Assembly (NCBI RefSeq): GCF_902825325.1
Contig: NZ_CADEAR010000013.1
Span: forward strand, 26,296 to 90,295
Direction of reading: 5' to 3'
From: Brucella tritici
Lineage (GTDB): Bacteria > Pseudomonadota > Alphaproteobacteria > Rhizobiales > Rhizobiaceae
DNA length: 64,000 nucleotides
This document shows, in pieces, positions 27,040 through 36,016 of this stretch. The notes under the pieces were generated by a model, which did no database searches, had not been told where the DNA came from, and was given only the letters and a program-made list of their open reading frames with translations. Made by a program: the position numbers and the translations under genes. Numbering within the stretch: position 1 is the stretch's first letter; each line of letters opens with the position of its first letter.

Positions 27040-30000
27040 ATGCATCTTTTACTCGCCCAGAAAGGAACAATTAGTGACGGCAACGAGGCCGTCGATCTCG
27101 GCCAGACGCCGGGCGAGATATTGTTCCTTTCTGCCGCTGATACCGAACTGGCCAGTCTGGCGCAGGCGCATAAGCTTGCGCCAGACCTACCGAGTCTACG
27201 GCTGGCCAATTTCCTGAGTCTTACCCATCCCATGTCGGTTGACGCCTATGTGGAGCGCACCGCCAGATATGCCAAGCTTATCGTTGTGCGCATAATTGGG
27301 GGTGAAACATACTGGCCTTACGGGCTGGAAGCGCTGCACGCCTGTGCCGTTAGCCATGGTATCAAGATTGCCGTATTGCCGGGGGACGACAAGCCCGATC
27401 ATGGGCTGGACCGGTTTTCGACTGTAACTACCCACGAACGAAATGAACTCTGGCAGTATCTGATCGAGGGCGGCGCGGCGAATACGGGTGCATTCCTTCA
27501 CTATTGCGCTGCGCTGATTGCAGGTTCAGAGAAGCCGGAGAGCGCAGCACCGCTGCTCAAGGCTGGTCTGTGGTGGCCGGGAGAGCATGTCTCCTCGCTG
27601 GACAGTATTCGTACGCACTGGAACGATACAAAAGCACCGGTCGCTGGAATCATCTTTTATCGGGCACTGGTGCAGAGCGGACAGACGCAGCCTGTTGATG
27701 CGCTGATTGCTGCTCTGCAGGAAAAAGGTCTCAATCCGATTCCGATATTCGTTTCGAGCCTCAAGGATCGATTGTCCGCAGCAGTCGTCGACGGTCTGTT
27801 CGAGGACTGTCCGCCGGATATCGTTTTGAATGCTACTGGATTTGCGATTTCTTCGCCGGGGGTGGAGCGTAAGCCGACCGTGCTGGACAAGCGCGGCAAT
27901 ATGGTGTTGCAGGTGATTTTCTCCGGGACACCGAAAGCTATTTGGGAGACCTCGCAGCAAGGGCTGCTGGCACGTGACCTGGCGATGAATGTCGCTTTGC
28001 CCGAAGTGGACGGGCGCGTGCTTTCGCGTGCAGTGTCCTTCAAGTCGGCAAAACAATTCGATGCGGCAGTGGAAGCGAATATCGTGACTCACGAGCCGCA
28101 CGAAAACCGCGTGGATTTTGTGGCGCAACTTGCTGCAAACTGGGTGCGGTTGAGGCGGAAACCGCCCGATGAAAGGCATGTTGCGCTTATTCTCGCCAAT
28201 TATCCGAACCGCGACGGGCGGCTTGGCAATGGCGTGGGCCTCGATACGCCCGCTGGAACGGTCGAAGTACTCCACGCCATGGCGAAGTGTGGGTATCCCG
28301 TCGCTGACCTGCCTGTGGACGGTGATGCATTGATGCGTGCATTGACGGCAGGTCCGACCAACGCTGTGCGTGACGGGCGCGAGATACGCGAAACGATTTC
28401 ACTGAATCAATACAAGGCTTTCTTCGAAAGACTTCCCATAGCGATTCAGAAGGAAATCGAAGGTCGCTGGGGTGCGCCGGAAAATGACCCTTACTTTGCG
28501 CAGGAGCTCGTTGCTTTTGCATTGCCGTTGATGCGGCTGGGTGCAACCTTTGTCGGCATTCAGCCCGCGCGCGGCTACAACATCAATCCGAAAGAGACTT
28601 ATCACTCACCTGATCTGGTGCCGCCGCACGGCTATGTTGCTTTCTATGCTTTTCTGCGTGAGGTCGCAGGCATTGATGTCGTTGTGCATATGGGCAAGCA
28701 TGGAAATCTGGAGTGGCTACCGGGGAAGGCCCTTGCGCTGTCGGAAAACTGCTATCCCGAAGCTGTGTTCGGTCCTACACCTCATATCTATCCCTTCATC
28801 GTGAATGATCCGGGTGAGGGCACGCAAGCCAAGCGTCGTTCAAGTGCTGTCATCATCGATCATCTGACGCCGCCGCTAACACGCGCCGAAAGCTACGGAC
28901 CGCTGAAAGACCTCGAAGCACTGGTGGACGAATATTACGAGGCCTCCGGTGTCGATCCGCGTCGCCTGCTGAGGCTGAAAGGGCAGATACTTGATCTCGT
29001 GCGCGACATCGGGCTTGATCGCGATGCGGGTATTCACGACCATGACGATGAAGACATGGCGCTGCAAAAGCTTGACGCCTATCTGTGCGATCTCAAGGAA
29101 ATGCAAATCCGCGACGGTCTGCATATTTTCGGGCTGGCGCCTGAAGGCAGGCTGCTGACCGATCTTCTGGTTGCGCTGGCACGTGTACCGCGTGGCGTAC
29201 CAGTTTCGCTTGGCGGTGCACCGGGCGATCAAAGTCTCCAGCGTGCAATCGCTGCTGATTGCGGGCTTGGCGAAACATTCGATCCCCTCGATTGCAATAT
29301 GGCAGAGGCGTGGACGGGCAATAAACCTGATCTCTTGCGGGCTGCGAGTCCTGCAACTTGGCGTATTGCGGGCGATACGGTGGAGCGTATCGAATTGCTG
29401 GCAGCCAGCTTCGTTGCAGGTGATACAGAGTGTCCCGCAGACTGGTCACAGACGCGGGCGGTTCTCCAATCCATAGAAGAACATCTGCGCCCCATGGTGG
29501 TTTCCTGCGGGCCTTCGGAGATAGATGGTTTTCTTGCGGCACTTGGCGGGCGGTTTGTGCCGCCGGGTCCATCCGGTGCGCCAACGCGTGGCCGTCCCGA
29601 TGTACTGCCAACCGGCCGGAATTTCTTCTCCACCGATAGTCGCGCCGTTCCCACTCCAGCAGCATGGGAACTTGGACGCAAATCGGCGGAACTCCTGATT
29701 ACCCGTTACACACAGGATCATGGTGAATGGCCGACCTCGTTCGGCCTGACCGCATGGGGCACGTCGAATATGCGCACCGGCGGCGACGACATTGCGCAGG
29801 CCCTGGCGCTTATCGGTGTCAAGCCGGTCTGGGATATGGCCTCACGCCGGGTAACCGGATACGAAATTGTTCCGATTGCAAAGCTTGGCCGTCCACGGGT
29901 CGATGTGACGTTGCGCATTTCCGGTTTTTTCCGCGACGCATTTCCAGAACAGATTGCACTGTTCGACAAGGCCGTGCGTGCAGTTGGCGCTCTTGATGAG

Positions 30001-30831
30001 GATGCCGGGGACAATCCAATCGCAACGCGCATGCGGATTGAGCAGGCGCGCCTTGTTGCAGACGGGGCAGACGAAAAGACAGCGGAGCGCCGTGCGGGTT
30101 ATCGTGTTTTCGGGTCCAAACCCGGCGCTTATGGGGCAGGCTTGCAGGCCTTGATAGACGAGAACGGCTGGGCCGGGCGCAACGATCTGGCGGAAGCCTG
30201 GCTTGTCTGGGGCGGTTACGCCTATGGTGCAGGCGAGGAAGGGCAGGCCGAGCGCAGCCTTCTCGAGGAACGGTTGCGTTCGGTTCAGGCTGTTGTGCAA
30301 AACCAGGACAATCGCGAACACGACCTTCTCGATAGCGATGATTACTACCAGTTCGAAGGCGGGATGGCTGCGACCGTTGAAAGCTTGAGCGGCGCAATGC
30401 CTGCCGTCTATCACAACGACCACTCCCGCCCGGAAAAGCCGGTGATCCGTGCGCTGGAGGAAGAGCTTTCGCGTGTCGTGCGCGGGCGTGCGGCCAATCC
30501 GAAATGGATCGCAGGCGCCATGCGCCATGGCTACAAGGGCGCGGCAGAGATCGCGGCGACAGTTGATTATCTTTTCGCTTTCGCCGCCACTACGGGCAAG
30601 GTCGGCACCCACCACTTCGAGGCGGTCTATCAGGCCTTTATTGCCGACAAGGCAGTGCATGATTTCATGGCCGAGAAAAATCCGGCAGCGCTTGCCGAGA
30701 CGGCAGCGAAACTCAACGATGCTATCTTGCGCGGATTCTGGACGCCTCGCTCCAACTCTGCGCGGTTCGAGCTGGAAACATTGAGCTCACATCTTCAAAA
30801 ATTGAATCCGGAAAGGGCGGTAAATGGCTGA
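27040..30831 (+). CDS. cobN: Cobaltochelatase large subunit CobN
   Basis: 1263-residue ATP-dependent cobaltochelatase subunit that inserts cobalt into hydrogenobyrinic acid a,c-diamide, a marker of the aerobic (late cobalt insertion) route. The whole length matches the CobN/BchH family, including ARGYNINPKETYHSPDLVPP and MGKHGNLEWLPGKALALS. The partner subunits CobS and CobT are not in this window. It overlaps cobO by 8 bases. Confidence 0.96.
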   Translation: MHLLLAQKGTISDGNEAVDLGQTPGEILFLSAADTELASLAQAHKLAPDLPSLRLANFLSLTHPMSVDAYVERTARYAKLIVVRIIGGETYWPYGLEALHACAVSHGIKIAVLPGDDKPDHGLDRFSTVTTHERNELWQYLIEGGAANTGAFLHYCAALIAGSEKPESAAPLLKAGLWWPGEHVSSLDSIRTHWNDTKAPVAGIIFYRALVQSGQTQPVDALIAALQEKGLNPIPIFVSSLKDRLSAAVVDGLFEDCPPDIVLNATGFAISSPGVERKPTVLDKRGNMVLQVIFSGTPKAIWETSQQGLLARDLAMNVALPEVDGRVLSRAVSFKSAKQFDAAVEANIVTHEPHENRVDFVAQLAANWVRLRRKPPDERHVALILANYPNRDGRLGNGVGLDTPAGTVEVLHAMAKCGYPVADLPVDGDALMRALTAGPTNAVRDGREIRETISLNQYKAFFERLPIAIQKEIEGRWGAPENDPYFAQELVAFALPLMRLGATFVGIQPARGYNINPKETYHSPDLVPPHGYVAFYAFLREVAGIDVVVHMGKHGNLEWLPGKALALSENCYPEAVFGPTPHIYPFIVNDPGEGTQAKRRSSAVIIDHLTPPLTRAESYGPLKDLEALVDEYYEASGVDPRRLLRLKGQILDLVRDIGLDRDAGIHDHDDEDMALQKLDAYLCDLKEMQIRDGLHIFGLAPEGRLLTDLLVALARVPRGVPVSLGGAPGDQSLQRAIAADCGLGETFDPLDCNMAEAWTGNKPDLLRAASPATWRIAGDTVERIELLAASFVAGDTECPADWSQTRAVLQSIEEHLRPMVVSCGPSEIDGFLAALGGRFVPPGPSGAPTRGRPDVLPTGRNFFSTDSRAVPTPAAWELGRKSAELLITRYTQDHGEWPTSFGLTAWGTSNMRTGGDDIAQALALIGVKPVWDMASRRVTGYEIVPIAKLGRPRVDVTLRISGFFRDAFPEQIALFDKAVRAVGALDEDAGDNPIATRMRIEQARLVADGADEKTAERRAGYRVFGSKPGAYGAGLQALIDENGWAGRNDLAEAWLVWGGYAYGAGEEGQAERSLLEERLRSVQAVVQNQDNREHDLLDSDDYYQFEGGMAATVESLSGAMPAVYHNDHSRPEKPVIRALEEELSRVVRGRAANPKWIAGAMRHGYKGAAEIAATVDYLFAFAATTGKVGTHHFEAVYQAFIADKAVHDFMAEKNPAALAETAAKLNDAILRGFWTPRSNSARFELETLSSHLQKLNPERAVNG

Positions 30832-31462
30832 GAAATCGGAAAAACTTCTTTCGATGACGGAAGAGGAGCTGAATGCACGCCATGCGGACAAGATGCGCAA
30901 GAAGAAAGCCGCCCGCGACAAGATCCAGGCCACCAAGACCGAGGAAAAGGGGCTGGTAATCGTCCATACCGGCAAGGGCAAGGGCAAGTCGACTGCCGGT
31001 TTCGGGATGGTTTTCCGTGCGCTGGGCCATGGAATGAAAATCGGTGTCGTGCAGTTCGTCAAAGGGTCGTGGGACACCGGTGAGCGCTGGGTTCTGGAGA
31101 AATTTCCCGAGCAGGTGACAATCTCGGCGCTGGGCGAAGGCTTTACTTGGGAAACACAGGATCGCACGCGAGATATCGCCATGGCGCGTGGGGCATGGGA
31201 ACAAGCCAAGGCCATGATATTGGATGAAAGCTACGATATGGTGCTCTGCGACGAGCTGAATATCGTGCTTCGATACGATTATTTGCCGGTCGAGGAAGTG
31301 ATCGAAGTTCTCAAAGCCAAGCCGGAGATGAAGCATGTCATCATCACTGGCCGCAATGCCAAGGACGAGTTGATGGAAGCGGCAGACCTTGTGACCGAGA
31401 TGGAGATGATAAAGCATCCGTTCCGCTCAGGTGTAAAGGCGCAGAAAGGCATTGAATTCTAG
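30824..31462 (+). CDS. cobO: Cob(I)yrinic acid a,c-diamide adenosyltransferase CobO
   Basis: 212-residue ATP:corrinoid adenosyltransferase of the CobA/CobO/BtuR type; it adds the upper adenosyl ligand to reduced cobalt. Walker A is GKGKGKST (residues 50-57), preceded by a lysine-rich N-terminal helix; VLCDELN and VIITGRNA are family motifs. It is the last gene of the riboswitch operon, with a repeat directly after it. Confidence 0.95.
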   Translation: MAEKSEKLLSMTEEELNARHADKMRKKKAARDKIQATKTEEKGLVIVHTGKGKGKSTAGFGMVFRALGHGMKIGVVQFVKGSWDTGERWVLEKFPEQVTISALGEGFTWETQDRTRDIAMARGAWEQAKAMILDESYDMVLCDELNIVLRYDYLPVEEVIEVLKAKPEMKHVIITGRNAKDELMEAADLVTEMEMIKHPFRSGVKAQKGIEF

Positions 31463-31470
31463 TATTTCTT

Positions 31471-31521
31471 TTGCGCATTATCCTGCGCAAAACCGTTTCA
31501 CACTTTTGCTGGAAATGCTTC
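31471..31521. repeat. Dispersed intergenic repeat (copy D), immediately before the EamA-like start
   Basis: The segment holds tgcgcattatcctgcgcaaa and accgtttcacacttttgct, then ggaaatgctt. It is the reverse-orientation counterpart of the copy at 31949 and ends one base before the ATG at 31523, so it forms the whole leader of that gene. Confidence 0.75.
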
Positions 31522-31522
31522 A

Positions 31523-31951
31523 ATGGTCGATAGCTGGCAATTCTGGGCGCTGATGTCGGCGGTTTTTGCCGCGCTGACGGCGATCTTCGCCAAGATAGGC
31601 ATTCAGGGCATCAATTCGGATTTTGCCACGCTCGTGCGCACGCTGGTTATCATCGGTGCTTTGTGCCTGTTTCTGACCGTTACCGGCCAATGGCAGAAAC
31701 CCGGCGAGATTTCAGGAAGATCGTGGCTGTTTCTGGTGCTTTCAGGTCTGGCGACCGGCGCGTCGTGGCTTGCCTATTTTCGGGCCCTGCAGATCGGTGA
31801 CGCATCGCGCGTCGCACCGATCGACAAATTGTCGGTTGTGCTGGTGGCTCTGTTCGGTGCGGCATTCCTTGGCGAGCGCATGTCCACCATCAATTGGTTC
31901 GGTATTCTGCTTATCGGCTGCGGCGTAGTGCTGGTCGCGCTTCGGGTTTAG
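31523..31951 (+). CDS. EamA-family single-domain membrane transporter
   Basis: 142-residue membrane protein with about five hydrophobic segments, matching one EamA (DMT) repeat unit, as in small multidrug/metabolite exporters that work as dimers. The C-terminal FLGERMSTINWFGILLIGCGVVLV is typical. Its leader and its stop codon both lie in copies of a dispersed repeat; no ordinary ribosome-binding site is obvious (ggaaatgcttc precedes ATG). Substrate unknown. Confidence 0.8.
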   Translation: MVDSWQFWALMSAVFAALTAIFAKIGIQGINSDFATLVRTLVIIGALCLFLTVTGQWQKPGEISGRSWLFLVLSGLATGASWLAYFRALQIGDASRVAPIDKLSVVLVALFGAAFLGERMSTINWFGILLIGCGVVLVALRV

Positions 31952-32053
31952 AGCGCATCCCGAAAAGTGTGAAACGGTTTTCGGACAAGATGCGCGGTTC
32001 AAAACAAATATTTAGAGCGCTGATCTGATACAATCAGATCGAAACGCGCTCTA
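31949..32053. repeat. Dispersed intergenic repeat (copy E) carrying stop codons of both flanking genes
   Basis: 105 bases from tagagcgcatcccg to acgcgctcta with the core gaaaagtgtgaaacggtttt and a second inverted pair (gatctgat/atcagatc, 32022-32042). The first TAG is the EamA-like stop codon; the last cta is the TAG of the TSUP gene on the minus strand. Confidence 0.85.
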
Positions 32054-32836
32054 AAACCCGACCCACTGGCGCAGTGGATTGGTTCCATCCATCAGAAGGC
32101 GAACTGCCAGCGCCAGGCTGACCACGATCAGAAGCGGCTTGATGATGCGCGAGCCGATCTTCATGGCAAGGCTTGCGCCGATCTGCGCGCCGATGAACTG
32201 GGCGACGCCCATGCAGATGCCGATCTTCCAGTTGATGACACCGACCGCGGCAAAGGTTGCGAAGCCGCCGACATTGGATGCGCAGTTGAGGAGCTTCGTG
32301 TGCGCAGTAGCTTTCAGCACACCAAAACCGGCCAGTGCCACAAAAGCGAGCATGAAGAACGATCCGGTTCCGGGGCCGAAGAGACCGTCGTAAAAACCAA
32401 TCAGCGGCACCAACGTCACACCAAACAGAAACGGACCGATGCGCCGCGCACGGTCGACATCGCCGAGGCTCGGCTTGACGGCAAAATAAACCGCAATCGC
32501 GATGAGCAGGATCGGGAGAGCCGCGCGCATGATGTCGACAGGCAGAACCGTTGCCAGCAAAGCGCCGAATACTGAGCCGACGAGGGAGGCAAGCGCTTCG
32601 GGCCAGTGTTGCTTGATGTCCACGTGCCCTTTGCGGGCATAGGCGATGGTTGCCGATGACGAACCGAACAGCCCCTGTAGCTTGTTCGTGCCCAGCGCTT
32701 CAACGGGGGGGATACCGGCCAGCAACAAGGCGGGGATTGTAATCATTCCGCCCCCGCCGGCGATGGAGTCGATGATCCCGGCAATGAATGCCGCAGCCGT
32801 CAGGAGCAGGGTAAGCGTGTCGAAGAATTCAAGCAT
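32051..32836 (-). CDS. TSUP (TauE/SafE) family membrane permease
   Basis: 261-residue membrane protein with about seven or eight hydrophobic segments. The sequence GIIDSIAGGGGMITIPALL is the N-terminal signature of the TauE/SafE sulfite/sulfonate permease family, repeated in the second half by GLFGPGTGSFFMLAFV. The stop codon is formed by the end of the dispersed repeat. The transported anion is unknown. Confidence 0.87.
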   Translation of the reverse strand: MLEFFDTLTLLLTAAAFIAGIIDSIAGGGGMITIPALLLAGIPPVEALGTNKLQGLFGSSSATIAYARKGHVDIKQHWPEALASLVGSVFGALLATVLPVDIMRAALPILLIAIAVYFAVKPSLGDVDRARRIGPFLFGVTLVPLIGFYDGLFGPGTGSFFMLAFVALAGFGVLKATAHTKLLNCASNVGGFATFAAVGVINWKIGICMGVAQFIGAQIGASLAMKIGSRIIKPLLIVVSLALAVRLLMDGTNPLRQWVGF

Positions 32837-33000
32837 CGGGGGAGCCTAAAGGAGAGGTTGGCGCAACATAGAGCAGTGGCTCGGGGAACGCCAGTCGAAC
32901 AATAATAATCTCTGAAGAAAGCCAGTACGTTGAGCGAGATTGTTTTCCAATGCATCCGGCGTTATTCATTATACGTTGGCTGACAGTTTTGAGGGGTTCC

Positions 33001-33450
33001 ATGAGCGAGAGCATTTTTGAGCGGATCACCGCTTTTCTCAGCAAGAAGAGCGCCGTGCAGCGTGTAGCCGACGATCCGGCGCTCGCTTCTGAATTGCTTT
33101 TGCTGTTGCATGTGGTGTTTGCCGATGGCGACCAGCATCCCGCTGAAATAGCCGCGTTCAAGGAAATTGCCGAAAAGAATTTCGGCATTCCGCCGGAAGA
33201 GCTTCCGGAAGTGGCTGAGTATCTCAAGGATTTCGCCTACGAGACGACAACCAAGCAGGCAGCCAACATGCTGGCAGAGATGGCGCCGGAGCGCCGTTTG
33301 GCATTGCTGAGTGACCTCGTGAAGATTGCTTGTTCAGATAACCGGCTTGATCGTTCCGAGGCAACGATGATCCAGCGCATTGCCGATACGCTCGGAGTGA
33401 AGCCGGAAGAGCTGCACAAAGCGCGCCAGTCGTCACCCTGTGGGTTCTAG
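33001..33450 (+). CDS. TerB-like (DUF533/tellurite-resistance B family) helical protein
   Basis: 149-residue acidic helical protein. It has two TerB-type metal-binding helical repeats, HVVFADGDQHPAEIAAFKEI and KIACSDNRLDRSEATMIQRIA, with the spaced acidic residues of the family. ATG 33001 follows gaggggttcc. It overlaps cobE by 11 bases, so cobE is translated from this transcript. Function not established; no other tellurite genes are near. Confidence 0.8.
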   Translation: MSESIFERITAFLSKKSAVQRVADDPALASELLLLLHVVFADGDQHPAEIAAFKEIAEKNFGIPPEELPEVAEYLKDFAYETTTKQAANMLAEMAPERRLALLSDLVKIACSDNRLDRSEATMIQRIADTLGVKPEELHKARQSSPCGF

Positions 33451-33832
33451 GAACTACAACACAGTCCTTGGCATGGGTGGCTCGTCGGGTGTGACATTCG
33501 ACGAGCTTTTGACCTTGGCCGATCAGGTGCTGTCACAAGGTGCATGTTCGCGGCCGGATGCCATAGCGACCTTGAGCACCAAGCGCGGCGATCCGATATG
33601 GACTGAGCTTGCGGCGCATTATGAATGTGCGCTTTGTTCCTTCGATGCTGAGCGGTTGGAACAGGAAACACCACGTCTCAAAAACCCATCGGAAGCTGTT
33701 TTTCGCTCTGTCGGATGTCATGGCGTTGCTGAATCCGCTGCGCTTGCTGCTATCGGTCCCGATGGTTTTCTTGTGGTAGAGAAGATTGCACTCGGCCGGG
33801 CAACTGCCGCCTTGGCGGTTGCCCGGTCCTGA
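33440..33832 (+). CDS. cobE: Cobalamin biosynthesis protein CobE (CbiG C-domain homologue)
   Basis: 130-residue protein equivalent to the C-terminal domain of CbiG. Family marks are VLGMGGSSGVTFDELLTLAD near the start and GVAESAALAAIGPDGFLVVEK near the end. GTG 33440 overlaps the TerB-like gene; an ATG at 33473 is an alternative. CobE's exact reaction is unresolved; a role around the ring-contracted acetylated intermediates is inferred from CbiG. It is separated from other cob genes by the MFS/TetR pair. Confidence 0.87.
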   Translation: MGSRNYNTVLGMGGSSGVTFDELLTLADQVLSQGACSRPDAIATLSTKRGDPIWTELAAHYECALCSFDAERLEQETPRLKNPSEAVFRSVGCHGVAESAALAAIGPDGFLVVEKIALGRATAALAVARS

Positions 33833-33839
33833 GCCTGCA

Positions 33840-35327
33840 TTATGCGATAACCGTTTTACGCCACTGAATAATGTAGGCTGCCAGCGTAGCAACCGAAAGC
33901 AGAGCTGCGGTCGCCATGATGACGGCAACATAAGCATTCTCAAAAGCCACCGATGCCAGTACTGTCAGAGTTTGTGCATCTGCTGGCGGTAGAGATTGAG
34001 CCACCAGAAGCGCTTCGTCCAGACTGTCGCGCACAATTGCGGGGATGCCTGCGCCTTCAGGAATCACAAGGCTTGCCGTGTAGAATACGGACAGAATGCT
34101 TCCGAAAACAGTGACACCGAGCGCATTGCCGAGTTCAAAGGAGACTTCTTCAACGGAAGCCGCCATGCCTGCCTTTTCGACCGGTGCGTTCGTCATGATT
34201 GCCGATGATGCACCCGTCATGGTCGCACCGACCCCGAAGCCGAGAATTGCAAGCCCGGCCAGATAAAACGACGCCGAAGTCTTGTAGGTCAGAATATAGA
34301 CAATAACGCCGAGCGCCGTGATCCCCAGTGACGACCACAGGAGTCTGCCAGCGCCGAGGCGCGGCAGCATAATACCGGCGAGTGGACCGGCAACGAAGGC
34401 AGCCAGAGGGATCGGCAAGATCGACAATCCGGCATGCAAGGGTGTCATTCCTTCAATCAGTTGCATACGTTGGCTGAAGACGAGTTCCATGCCCGTCATA
34501 GATCCGGAGGCTACAAGGGCCGCGAAAACGCCCATCGAAAACAGCTTGTTGTTAAACAGGGAGAAGTCGATTAGCGGTTCGTCGCTTGCGAGTTGCCTAC
34601 GCACGAAGATGAACGAGGCGACCAGTCCGACTGTCAGCACAGCTCCGAACACGATCATCGACGCATCGCGTTTTGCGAGCTCTTTCACGGCATAGGTGAG
34701 CGCAATTAGTCCAACCATGATCTGGACAGAACCGATCAAATCCCATTTGCGTTTTGAACCAAGCGGACGGTTTTCGAGTGTGAAGACGGAGAGTGCCAGC
34801 GCGACCAGCACGACGGGCACATTGATAAGGAAGACCGATCCCCACCAGAAATATTCGAGCAGAATGCCGCCTGCCACAGGGCCGATAGCTGCACCACCTG
34901 ATGCAATGGCCGCCCAAATGCCGATCGCAAGCGAACGCTCTTTATCATCGGTGAATGTCAGCCGAATGATGGAGAGTGTCGCTGGCATCATCATAGCGGC
35001 ACCGCAAGCCAGAAATGCGCGGGCGGCGATAAGAAACTCCGGGTTTGGTGAATAAGCTGCGCAGAAGGAGGCAAGCCCGAAGATCGCCAATCCCGACATG
35101 AACATGCGTTTGTGGCCGACCTTGTCGCCGAGCGTACCGAGGCCAGGCAGAAGGCCCGCAACGACGAGCGGATAAATATTCATGATCCAGAGCTTTTCCG
35201 AAGCACTGGCTGCCAGATCGTGGGTGAGGCGGGGCAGCGCCGTGTAAAGCACGGTCATGTCCACGACGATCAGGAACAATGCGCTGGAAACGATAGTCAG
35301 AACCAGCCAGCGATTTTTCGGCAACAT
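33840..35327 (-). CDS. MFS drug exporter (SmvA/EmrB-type, 14 TM)
   Basis: 495-residue major facilitator of the DHA2 group, about 14 hydrophobic segments, with the motif A loop LGDKVGHKRMF and the motif C-like GAAIGPVAGGIL. Closest in look to SmvA-type cationic drug and methyl viologen exporters. The ATG at 35327 has an aaaagg site; a TTG at 35360 would start inside the palindrome. It is divergent from a TetR gene that probably represses it. Confidence 0.85.
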   Translation of the reverse strand: MLPKNRWLVLTIVSSALFLIVVDMTVLYTALPRLTHDLAASASEKLWIMNIYPLVVAGLLPGLGTLGDKVGHKRMFMSGLAIFGLASFCAAYSPNPEFLIAARAFLACGAAMMMPATLSIIRLTFTDDKERSLAIGIWAAIASGGAAIGPVAGGILLEYFWWGSVFLINVPVVLVALALSVFTLENRPLGSKRKWDLIGSVQIMVGLIALTYAVKELAKRDASMIVFGAVLTVGLVASFIFVRRQLASDEPLIDFSLFNNKLFSMGVFAALVASGSMTGMELVFSQRMQLIEGMTPLHAGLSILPIPLAAFVAGPLAGIMLPRLGAGRLLWSSLGITALGVIVYILTYKTSASFYLAGLAILGFGVGATMTGASSAIMTNAPVEKAGMAASVEEVSFELGNALGVTVFGSILSVFYTASLVIPEGAGIPAIVRDSLDEALLVAQSLPPADAQTLTVLASVAFENAYVAVIMATAALLSVATLAAYIIQWRKTVIA

Positions 35328-35340
35328 TGGATAGCACCTT

Positions 35341-35360
35341 TTCAATACGCTTGTATTCAA
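35341..35360. promoter_or_regulatory. Palindromic TetR operator candidate
   Basis: TTCAATACGCTTGTATTCAA is an imperfect 20-bp dyad (perfect aatac/gtatt core) placed between the divergent MFS and TetR genes, where an autoregulating TetR repressor would bind. Confidence 0.65.
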
Positions 35361-35398
35361 ACTTGCAAGGAGCGCTCACTTAATATAAATCCGTCTGT

Positions 35399-35968
35399 AT
35401 GGAAAGTAATAATTTGCACAAAATGGGCAGACCGCGTTCAATCGACCGCGACCATGTGCTCGATATGGCGGAAAAGCTCGTCGCTGAAGGCGGCCTGGCG
35501 GCCCTGACCATGGACGCTGTCGCACAGGCTTCCGGTGTGACCAAAGGGGGCGTTCAGTATTGCTTCGGCAATAAGGACGGGCTTTTAAAAGCGATGATCG
35601 GGCGGTGGGGCGACCGTTTCGATGCGCAGGTGACCAAGAAAACGCATGGCCGCATGGACGCGCTTTCTCATATCGCGGCTCATATTCGCGTGACCCGCGA
35701 AAGCGATGCCGAAGATGACTCGCGCTTTGCGGCTATGATGACCAGTCTCATTCCGAATACCGAATATCTGGACGAAACCCGCCTCTGGTATCGCAAGCAA
35801 TGGGATGGGCTTGATGTCTCCACACCGGAGGGACGCAGGACTCGCCTCGCTTTCATAGCCAATGAAGGTGCCTTCCTGTTGCGCAGCTTCAATTTCTTCG
35901 AACTGACGGACGAAGAATGGCAATCGATCTTCAACGATATCGAAGAGTTGCTGCCGGAAACGGATTGA
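35399..35968 (+). CDS. TetR/AcrR-family transcriptional regulator
   Basis: 189-residue regulator with an N-terminal TetR HTH (MGRPRSIDRDHVLDMAEKLVAEGG...VAQASGVTKGGVQYCFGNKDGLLKAMI) and a TetR-C ligand domain. The first ATG (35399) or the internal one before GRPRS (35423) could be used. It is divergent from the MFS pump, with a palindrome in the 71-base gap, so it likely controls pump and self. It is followed closely by cobM; read-through is possible. Confidence 0.88.
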   Translation: MESNNLHKMGRPRSIDRDHVLDMAEKLVAEGGLAALTMDAVAQASGVTKGGVQYCFGNKDGLLKAMIGRWGDRFDAQVTKKTHGRMDALSHIAAHIRVTRESDAEDDSRFAAMMTSLIPNTEYLDETRLWYRKQWDGLDVSTPEGRRTRLAFIANEGAFLLRSFNFFELTDEEWQSIFNDIEELLPETD

Positions 35969-36016
35969 CTTTCGAAGCTATGGACAGTCATGTCCGAGGT
36001 TCAGGAAGGGAAGATC

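Noticed and set aside
31471..32053. Composite transposon or insertion sequence around the EamA-like gene
   Set aside because: No transposase gene, and the enclosed gene is an ordinary small transporter; only the repeat bracket itself is reported.
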